The notes under the pieces are model-generated. The model saw only the letters and a list, made by a program, of their open reading frames with translations. It did not search any database and was not told the origin of the DNA. Below, piece after piece: positions 57,233 through 64,000 of a DNA stretch of 64,000 bases. The stretch lies in contig JACRPA010000005.1 in the NCBI GenBank assembly GCA_016214145.1, positions 310,001 to 374,000 on the forward strand, in the 5' to 3' direction. The DNA comes from Rhodocyclales bacterium (lineage in GTDB: Bacteria; Pseudomonadota; Gammaproteobacteria; Burkholderiales; Rhodocyclaceae). Numbering within the stretch: position 1 is the first letter of the stretch; every line of letters starts with the position of its first letter. The position numbers and the translations under genes were made by a program.

Positions 57233-57577
57233 ATGATCGTCACCGATCACAAGGAAAAGCTGGTCACCGTCGCCGTGTATGGCGAGTTCACGCTCGGCGA
57301 CTACAAGGAGTTCGAGGAGCTGGTCAACTACAAGGTCAAGTTCGAGGGGCCGGTCAACCTGCTGTTCGACCTGCGTCAGATGGCCGACTTCACGCTCGAC
57401 ATGGCGTGGGAGGAAATCAAATTCTCGCGTGCCCACAGCCACGATTTCGGCAAGATCGCCGTGCTGACGGATTCGCAATGGGTGACCTGGAGCGCCTGGC
57501 TGTCGCAGACCTTCGTCGATGCCGATCTGCAGGTTTTCGACGACGAACAGGAAGCGCGGGACTGGCTGGCGGCATGA
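57233..57577 (+). CDS. SpoIIAA/STAS-like protein
   Basis: A 114-residue soluble protein of the SpoIIAA-like (STAS/CRAL-TRIO related) type: alternating strands and helices with VTVAVYGEFTLGDYKEF at the start, LLFDLRQMADFTLDM in the middle and a Trp-rich segment near residue 82. Function unknown. It ends in ATGA overlap with the sulfurtransferase start, so the two are co-translated. Confidence 0.75.
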   Translation: MIVTDHKEKLVTVAVYGEFTLGDYKEFEELVNYKVKFEGPVNLLFDLRQMADFTLDMAWEEIKFSRAHSHDFGKIAVLTDSQWVTWSAWLSQTFVDADLQVFDDEQEARDWLAA

Positions 57578-58425
57578 AGACATTTTCCACCCTGGTCTCC
57601 GCCGAGGATCTGGCGCATCACCTGCACGATGCGCGCTGGTGTGTCTTCGACTGCTCCTTCGACCTGGTGCACCCGCACGCCGGCGAGCTGGCCTACCGCG
57701 AGGTGCATATTCCGGGGGCGATTTACGCTCACCTCGAACGTGATCTTTCCGGTCCGCTCACCGGCAGGAACGGCCGCCATCCCCTGCCGGATCCGGCGCG
57801 CTTCGCCGCCAAGCTGGGTGAATGGGGTGTCGGCAACGACACCCAGGTGGTGGTCTATGACGATGCCGGCGGCACCTATGCCGTGCGCCTGTGGTGGATG
57901 CTGCGCTGGCTCGGGCACGACGCCGTGGCGGTGCTCGACGGCGGGATCAACGCCTGGGAGGCCGCCGGCTACGACACGACCGATGCCGGGCCCCACCATC
58001 CCCATGCCGCGTTCACGCCGCGGCTGCGCCCGGAAATGGCCGTCGATGTGCGTTTCGTGGAAAGTCAGTCCCCACAGGACGGCGTCAGGCTGCTGGATGC
58101 GCGCAACGCGCAGCGCTTCCGCGGCGAGAACGAGACGCTCGATCCGGTCGGCGGCCACATCCCCGGCGCGGTGAACCGCTTCTTCAAGGACAACCTGGAG
58201 CCGAGCGGGCGCTTCAAGCCGGCGGGGATGCTGCGCGCCGAGTATCAGGCGCTGATGGCGGGTCGCGGCGCGGAGGAGGTGGTGCATTCCTGCGGTTCCG
58301 GCGTGACCGCCTGCCACAACCTGCTGGCGATGGAAGTGGCCGGCCTGTCCGGCTCGCGCATCTATCCCGGGTCCTGGAGCGAGTGGTGCGCCGATCCGGC
58401 GCGGCCGGTGGCAACCGGTCCGTGA
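57574..58425 (+). CDS. sseA: 3-mercaptopyruvate sulfurtransferase (tandem rhodanese)
   Basis: A 283-residue protein with two rhodanese domains. The active-site loop of the second reads CGSGVTA with Cys240; CGSGVTA is typical of mercaptopyruvate rather than thiosulfate sulfurtransferases. The first domain lacks the cysteine, as usual. It forms a persulfide and passes sulfur to acceptors. The start ATG overlaps the previous stop. Because the cell oxidises sulfur compounds, it might also feed TusA; this is inference. A copy of the 25-bp motif lies inside. Confidence 0.88.
   Translation: MKTFSTLVSAEDLAHHLHDARWCVFDCSFDLVHPHAGELAYREVHIPGAIYAHLERDLSGPLTGRNGRHPLPDPARFAAKLGEWGVGNDTQVVVYDDAGGTYAVRLWWMLRWLGHDAVAVLDGGINAWEAAGYDTTDAGPHHPHAAFTPRLRPEMAVDVRFVESQSPQDGVRLLDARNAQRFRGENETLDPVGGHIPGAVNRFFKDNLEPSGRFKPAGMLRAEYQALMAGRGAEEVVHSCGSGVTACHNLLAMEVAGLSGSRIYPGSWSEWCADPARPVATGP
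58060..58084 (+). repeat. 25-bp bipartite motif, copy 7
   Basis: GAAAGTCAGT, CCCCACAGG, ACGGCG (first base changed). Inside the sulfurtransferase gene, in a different frame from copies 2, 3 and 5 (encodes ESQSPQDGV). Confidence 0.7.
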
Positions 58426-58447
58426 ATTTCCGGGGATCGGCAAGAGG

Positions 58448-58800
58448 ATGCTGGCCGATCTCATTCTCGTCGTTCATTTCTGCATCGCCGGTTTCATCGT
58501 TGCCGGCTTTCTGCTGATTCCGCTCGGTGCTGCGGCCGATTGGCGCTGGGTCAGGCGCCGTCGCCTGCGCTTGCTGCATGCCGGTGCGATTGCCTTCGTC
58601 GCGCTCGAATCCCTCGCCGGCATCGCCTGTCCGTTGACGGTGTGGGAGGCCAATCTCCGCGGTGCGGCTTCCGGCGAGACGGGCTTCATTGGCCTCTGGC
58701 TCGGCCGGCTGCTCTATTGGGATTTTCCGCCGGCGGCGTTTGCCCTGCTGTACGTTGCTTTGGCGCTGCTGGCGATCTGGCTGTGGCGGCGGGTGCCGCC

Positions 58801-58813
<13 letters not shown>
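58448..58813 (+). CDS. DUF2784 family membrane protein
   Basis: A 121-residue protein with four hydrophobic segments. The start LADLILVVHFCIAGFIVAGFLLIPLG and the middle RLLHAGAIAFVALESLAGIACPLTVWE match the DUF2784 pattern. Inner-membrane protein of unknown function. Its 3' end overlaps the convergent queG by 13 bases. Confidence 0.8.
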
Positions 58814-59862
<1,049 letters not shown>

Positions 59863-59865
59863 AGC

Positions 59866-60363
59866 GTGGATGATAACCACTTGACCCTGAGCCTGCCTGA
59901 TGAGGCGGCGACACTGGCACTGGGCGCCCGGTTGTCCCAGGTTCTGACCGCGGGGCTGGTGATTTACCTCGATGGCGACCTCGGCAGCGGCAAGACGACC
60001 CTCGCGAGGGGGGTGCTGCGCGGCCTCGGCTATGCGGGAAATGTGAAAAGTCCGACCTATACTTTGGTTGAACTTTATGCTATTTCTAGATTAAACTTGC
60101 ATCACTTTGATTTTTATCGGTTCAGCCAGCCGGAAGAATACCTGGATGCGGGCTTGGACGAATACTTTCAGGGCGGGGCGGTCTGCCTCGTCGAATGGCC
60201 GGACAAGGCCGGGGATTACCTTGCCCCGGCCGACCTGCGCATTGCCCTTTTCGTTGCGGATCACGGACGGCGGGCCGACTTCGCCGCGTTCTCCAAAGCG
60301 GGGCACGCATGCCTGAGCAGGCTCCGCGCCTCCCCGCTGGAATCAAGCGCCGCGACTTCCTGA
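59866..60363 (+). CDS. tsaE: tRNA threonylcarbamoyladenosine biosynthesis ATPase
   Basis: About 165 residues with the P-loop LDGDLGSGKTTLARGVLRGLG and the conserved SPTYTLVE and HFDFYR segments of TsaE, which supports TsaD/TsaB in making t6A in tRNA. The GTG at 59866 gives a normal N-terminus; GTG 59848 would overlap the divergent queG. The stretch 60056-60122 is strikingly AT-rich for this genome. The amidase gene starts inside its 3' end (55-base overlap), the usual tsaE-ami arrangement. Confidence 0.88.
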   Translation: MDDNHLTLSLPDEAATLALGARLSQVLTAGLVIYLDGDLGSGKTTLARGVLRGLGYAGNVKSPTYTLVELYAISRLNLHHFDFYRFSQPEEYLDAGLDEYFQGGAVCLVEWPDKAGDYLAPADLRIALFVADHGRRADFAAFSKAGHACLSRLRASPLESSAATS

Positions 60364-61562
60364 AGTTCGCCGGTGCGGCCATGACGCTGCTGGTCAGCCC
60401 GGCGGGGCAGGCGGCGACCAGCATCCTTGCCGTGCGCGTCTGGCCGGCACGCGACTACACCCGTGTGACGCTGGAATACCAGCAGCCCATCGCCTTCACG
60501 CACATGATCGTAAAGAGCCCGGAGCGGCTGGTGGTCGATCTCGATGGTGTCGAGTTCAACAGCGTCCTGCAGAGCCTGCCGAACAAGATATCCGAGACGG
60601 ATCCCTACATCAGTCTGATCCGCGCCGGGCGCCACAAGCCAGGCGTGGTGCGCCTGGTGATCGAACTGAAGACGGAGATTCAGCCGCAGGTGTTCATGCT
60701 CAAGCCGGTCGGCGAGTACGGCCACCGCCTGGTGCTGGACCTTTATCCGGCCGTCGCGGACGATCCCCTCCTGGCCCTGCTGGAAAAGCTCGATGCGCCT
60801 CCGGAAAAGGCGCCGCGGAAGGAAAGCGGTCAGCCAGAGGTCGTGCGCATGGTCACCATCGTCCTCGATCCCGGCCACGGCGGCGAGGACCCCGGCGCCA
60901 TCGGCCGCGGCGGCACCTACGAGAAGAACGTCACGCTGCAGGTGGCGCGCCGGCTGAAGGCGAAGATCGATGCCGAGCCGAACATGCGGACCCTGCTGAC
61001 GCGCGACGGCGACTTCTTCATTCCGCTGCAAAGCCGCGTGCAGAAGGCGCGCCGCGTGCAGGCCGACCTCTTCGTCTCGGTGCATGCCGACGCCTTCGTC
61101 AAGCCGACGGCGCGCGGTTCCTCGGTGTTCGTGCTCTCCGAGAACGGCGCCTCCAGCTCGGCCGCGCGCTGGCTGGCGCAGCGCGAGAACGCCGCCGACC
61201 TCATCGGCGGCGTCAATCTCGACGTCAAGGATCCGCATCTGGCGCGCACCCTACTCGACCTTTCGCAGACCGCCACCCTCAACGACAGCCTGAAGCTGGG
61301 AAAATCGGTGCTGGGCGAGCTGGGCGGCATCAACACTCTGCACAAGGCCCATGTCGAGCAGGCCGGCTTTGCCGTGCTGAAGGCGCCGGACATTCCCTCC
61401 ATCCTCATCGAGACGGCCTTCATCAGCAACCCCGACGAGGAACGGCGGCTCAACGACGAGGCCTACCAGGAAAAAATGGCCGAGGCCATCTTGAAGGGGA
61501 TCAAGGGCTATTTCGCCAAGAATCCGCCGCTCGCCAAATCCAAGCTGGTACGCCTGGAGTAG
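60309..61562 (+). CDS. amiC: N-acetylmuramoyl-L-alanine amidase (AmiC type), Tat-exported
   Basis: A 417-residue protein. The signal peptide carries twin arginines (KRRDFLKFAGAAMTLLVS, residues 13-30), so it is exported folded by Tat. An AMIN domain (about 35-150) targets it to the septum. The catalytic Amidase_3 domain starts VTIVLDPGHGGEDPGAIG and has the zinc ligands His, Glu and HADAF. It cleaves peptidoglycan peptide side chains during cell separation. It begins within tsaE, so translation is likely coupled. Confidence 0.93.
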   Translation: MPEQAPRLPAGIKRRDFLKFAGAAMTLLVSPAGQAATSILAVRVWPARDYTRVTLEYQQPIAFTHMIVKSPERLVVDLDGVEFNSVLQSLPNKISETDPYISLIRAGRHKPGVVRLVIELKTEIQPQVFMLKPVGEYGHRLVLDLYPAVADDPLLALLEKLDAPPEKAPRKESGQPEVVRMVTIVLDPGHGGEDPGAIGRGGTYEKNVTLQVARRLKAKIDAEPNMRTLLTRDGDFFIPLQSRVQKARRVQADLFVSVHADAFVKPTARGSSVFVLSENGASSSAARWLAQRENAADLIGGVNLDVKDPHLARTLLDLSQTATLNDSLKLGKSVLGELGGINTLHKAHVEQAGFAVLKAPDIPSILIETAFISNPDEERRLNDEAYQEKMAEAILKGIKGYFAKNPPLAKSKLVRLE

Positions 61563-61611
61563 GCTGCCCTGCTGATATAATTCGCTGTTTTTCCAAGGCG
61601 AATTTTCTTCC

Positions 61612-62553
61612 ATGCAGGTCTTCCGCGGCATCCCCGCCCGCGCCACGCATTCGACGGTGCTCACCATCGGCAACTTCGATGGCGTGCACCGCGGCCATCG
61701 CGCGCTGCTGGCCAGGCTGACTGGCCTGGCGAAACAGGCCGGCCTGCCGTCCGCGGTGATGACCTTCGAGCCGAATCCGCGCGAGTTCTTCGCGCCGCAA
61801 TCTGCGCCAGCGCGCCTGGCCAGCCTGCGCGAGAAGCTGCAACTGCTGGCCGAATGCAGCGTCGACCAGACCTACGTCTGCGCCTTCAACAGGCGTTTCG
61901 CGGCGCTCTCGGCGAATGAATTCATCGAGCGCATCGTGCACGGATTGGGCGTGCGCCACCTGATGATCGGCGACGACTTTCGCTTCGGCAAGGGCCGCAG
62001 CGGCGACTTCGCGCTGTTGCAGCAGGCAGGGCAGGAACACGGCTTCGGCGTCGAAGCGATGGAAACCCTGGTGCATGAAGGCGAGCGCGTCTCCAGTTCG
62101 GCGGTGCGCGAGGCGCTCGATGCCGGTGATCTCGAGCACGCCGAGCGCCTGCTCGGGCGGCCCTACTGCATCGCCGGCCGCGTCATCCACGGCGAGAAGC
62201 TCGGCCGCAAGCTCGGCTACGCCACCGCCAACATCCAGCTCAAGCGCCTGAAGGCGCCGCTGTCGGGCATCTTCGTCGTGACGGTGGACGGCATCGCCGG
62301 GCGCCCGCTGGAAGGGGTGGCCAGCCTTGGTGTGCGGCCGACGGTGAGTTCGAGCGGCCTGCCGACGCTGGAGGTTTTCATCTTCGATTACCAGGGCGAC
62401 CTCTACCGCGCGCACCTGCGGGTGAATTTTCTGCACAAGCTGCGCGACGAGGCGAAATTCGATTCACTCGAAGCACTGACGGCGCAGATCGCGCGCGACG
62501 TTTCCGATGCAAAGGCGCACCACGCGGCGCTGCGCACACAGATGGCGAAATAA
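61612..62553 (+). CDS. ribF: Bifunctional riboflavin kinase / FAD synthetase
   Basis: A 313-residue protein. The N-terminal nucleotidyltransferase domain has [16 protein letters not shown] and the late SSSAVREAL motif; the C-terminal kinase domain has [11 protein letters not shown] and [10 protein letters not shown]. It makes FMN and FAD, needed by AprA and QmoAB among others. ileS starts one base after its stop; ribF-ileS is a common proteobacterial pair. Confidence 0.96.
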   Translation: MQVFRGIPARATHSTVLTIGNFDGVHRGHRALLARLTGLAKQAGLPSAVMTFEPNPREFFAPQSAPARLASLREKLQLLAECSVDQTYVCAFNRRFAALSANEFIERIVHGLGVRHLMIGDDFRFGKGRSGDFALLQQAGQEHGFGVEAMETLVHEGERVSSSAVREALDAGDLEHAERLLGRPYCIAGRVIHGEKLGRKLGYATANIQLKRLKAPLSGIFVVTVDGIAGRPLEGVASLGVRPTVSSSGLPTLEVFIFDYQGDLYRAHLRVNFLHKLRDEAKFDSLEALTAQIARDVSDAKAHHAALRTQMAK

Positions 62554-62554
62554 A

Positions 62555-64000
62555 ATGGCTGACTACAGAAAAACCCTGAACCTTCCCGACACCCCCTTCC
62601 CGATGAAGGGCGATCTCGCCAGGCGCGAACCGCAGTGGGTGGCCGACTGGCAGAGCCGCAGGCTGTACCAGAAGATCCGCAAGGCCTCCGCCGGACGGCC
62701 GAGGTTTGTACTGCACGACGGCCCGCCCTATGCCAATGGCGACATCCACATCGGCCATGCCGTCAACAAGATCCTCAAGGACATCATCGTCCGCTCGAAG
62801 ACCCTGGCCGGCTTCGACGCGCCCTACGTGCCGGGATGGGACTGCCACGGCCTGCCCATCGAGCACCAGATCGAGAAGCTGCACGGCAAGCACCTGCCGG
62901 CCGACCAGGCGCGCGAGCTGTGCCGCGCCTTCGCTGCCGAGCAGGTCGAGCGGCAGAAGAAGGACTTCATCCGCCTCGGCGTGCTCGGCGAGTGGGACGA
63001 CCCCTATCTGACGATGGCCTTCCGCAACGAGGCCGACGAGATCCGCGCCCTCGGCGAGATTCACAAGCGCGGCTTCCTCTTCAAGGGCCTCAAGCCGGTG
63101 AACTGGTGCTTCGACTGCGGCTCGGCGCTGGCCGAGGCCGAGGTGGAGTACCAGGACAAGGAATCGCCGGCCATCGACGTGGCCTTTCCGCTCGCCGATG
63201 CCGAACGCGCCCGCGTGGCGCATGCCTTCGGCCTGCCGGCTCTGCCCGACGGCCCCTGCTATGCCGTCATCTGGACGACGACGCCGTGGACGATTCCCGG
63301 CAACCAGGCACTCAACCTGCACCCGGAGTTCACCTACGAACTGGTGCAGACGCCGCGCGGCCTGCTGCTGCTGGCGGCCGAACTGCGCGGCCAGGCGCTG
63401 GCGCGCTTCGGCCTGGAGGGCACTGTGCTCGGCGCCTGCCAGGGCGCGGCGCTGTCGCTGGTGAAGTTCCGCCACCCTTTCTACGACCGCGAATCGCCGG
63501 TGTATCTCGGCGACTACGTCACGCTGGATACCGGCACCGGCGTAGTGCACAGCGCGCCGGCCTACGGCCTGGAGGACTTCGAGTCCTGCAAACGCCACGG
63601 CATGCGCAACGAGGAGATCCTCACGCCGGTGCAGGGCGACGGCCGGTTCAGTGAAAGCCTGCCCTTCTTCGGCGGCCTCAACGTCTGGAAGGCCAACGCG
63701 GCGATCATCGAGAAGATCTGCGAGTCCGGCTGCCTCTTCGCCTCTGGGAAAATCACGCACAGCTACATGCACTGCTGGCGGCACAAGACGCCGATCATCT
63801 ACCGTGCCACGTCGCAATGGTTCGTCGGCATGGATCGCAAGCCCGTCGAGGGCCGCACCCTGCGCGAAACGGCCCTGGCCGCGGTCGAAGCGACGAAGTT
63901 CTTCCCCGACTGGGGCCAGGCGCGCCTGCACGCCATGATCGCCAACCGGCCCGACTGGTGCGTCTCGCGCCAGCGCAACTGGGGCGTGCCGATCCCCTTC
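62555..64000 (+). CDS. ileS: Isoleucyl-tRNA synthetase, N-terminal part
   Basis: The gene runs off the window; 482 of about 940 codons are present. [19 protein letters not shown] carries the HIGH motif at residues 65-68, and [18 protein letters not shown] marks the editing domain. The KMSKS loop and the C-terminal zinc site would lie beyond the edge. ATG at 62555 directly follows the ribF stop, so translation is probably coupled. Confidence 0.96.
   Translation, partial: MADYRKTLNLPDTPFPMKGDLARREPQWVADWQSRRLYQKIRKASAGRPRFVLHDGPPYANGDIHIGHAVNKILKDIIVRSKTLAGFDAPYVPGWDCHGLPIEHQIEKLHGKHLPADQARELCRAFAAEQVERQKKDFIRLGVLGEWDDPYLTMAFRNEADEIRALGEIHKRGFLFKGLKPVNWCFDCGSALAEAEVEYQDKESPAIDVAFPLADAERARVAHAFGLPALPDGPCYAVIWTTTPWTIPGNQALNLHPEFTYELVQTPRGLLLLAAELRGQALARFGLEGTVLGACQGAALSLVKFRHPFYDRESPVYLGDYVTLDTGTGVVHSAPAYGLEDFESCKRHGMRNEEILTPVQGDGRFSESLPFFGGLNVWKANAAIIEKICESGCLFASGKITHSYMHCWRHKTPIIYRATSQWFVGMDRKPVEGRTLRETALAAVEATKFFPDWGQARLHAMIANRPDWCVSRQRNWGVPIPF

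Overview
The window is GC-rich chromosomal DNA that looks like a sulfur-oxidising betaproteobacterium. I infer a Rhodocyclales/Sterolibacteriaceae- or Nitrosomonadales-type lineage; the genus cannot be fixed from the sequence. Two lines of evidence support this. The first is core gene order usual in Betaproteobacteria: ilvB-ilvH-ilvC-psd-pssA-leuA, rpsP-rimM-trmD-rplS, and sigma factor-DUF3619-DUF3106-RDD. The second is a set of genes for cytoplasmic sulfite oxidation: aprA, qmoAB-hdrCB, soeABC, tusA and dsrE2. No rRNA, tRNA, CRISPR array, complete insertion sequence or prophage was seen.

Layout. 1-2.4 kb: 3' end of aprA, a YkgJ-type cysteine-cluster protein and a bacteriohemerythrin. 2.4-12.5 kb: a diguanylate cyclase with a hemerythrin sensor, two large PAS histidine kinases, and a CbbQ/CbbO (NorQ/NorD) ATPase-VWA pair. 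12.6-13.2 kb: thrH. 13.4-18.5 kb (minus strand): qmoA-qmoB-hdrC-hdrB, the electron-transfer partner of APS reductase, with an FNR-like box upstream. 19.9-24.8 kb: soeABC, a cytoplasmic molybdenum sulfite dehydrogenase. 24.9-28.4 kb: tusA, dsrE2, a FadL-type outer-membrane protein and a secreted protein of unknown function. 28.5-39.3 kb: an MFS exporter, valS, holC, pepA, the LPS exporters lptF/lptG and a small sigma-factor cluster. 39.5-46 kb: branched-chain amino acid and phospholipid synthesis, with a leucine-rich leader ORF before leuA. 46.3-50 kb: an ANTAR response regulator, a methyl-accepting chemotaxis protein remnant, yihY and a PilZ-like protein. 50.2-64 kb: ribosome and tRNA maturation genes, folE2, dxs, ispA, xseB, a mercaptopyruvate sulfurtransferase, queG, tsaE, a Tat-exported amidase, ribF and the start of ileS.

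The sulfur genes fit one scheme. TusA and DsrE2 would pass sulfane sulfur within the cell. Sulfite formed downstream (the Dsr or sHdr steps are not in the window) could be oxidised directly by SoeABC to the quinone pool, or through AMP-dependent APS formation by AprAB with electrons leaving via QmoAB-HdrCB.

The most unusual signal is not a gene. A bipartite 25-bp motif, AAAAGTCAGT-N9-ACGGCG, occurs eight times with exactly the same spacing, on both strands and in different reading frames of unrelated genes. It resembles no repeat I recognise and could be an uptake-type or chromosome-organising signal. The window also holds several palindromic repeat families. Some of these supply stop codons (valS, a small ORF after holC), and one is inserted in frame near the C-terminus of soeA.
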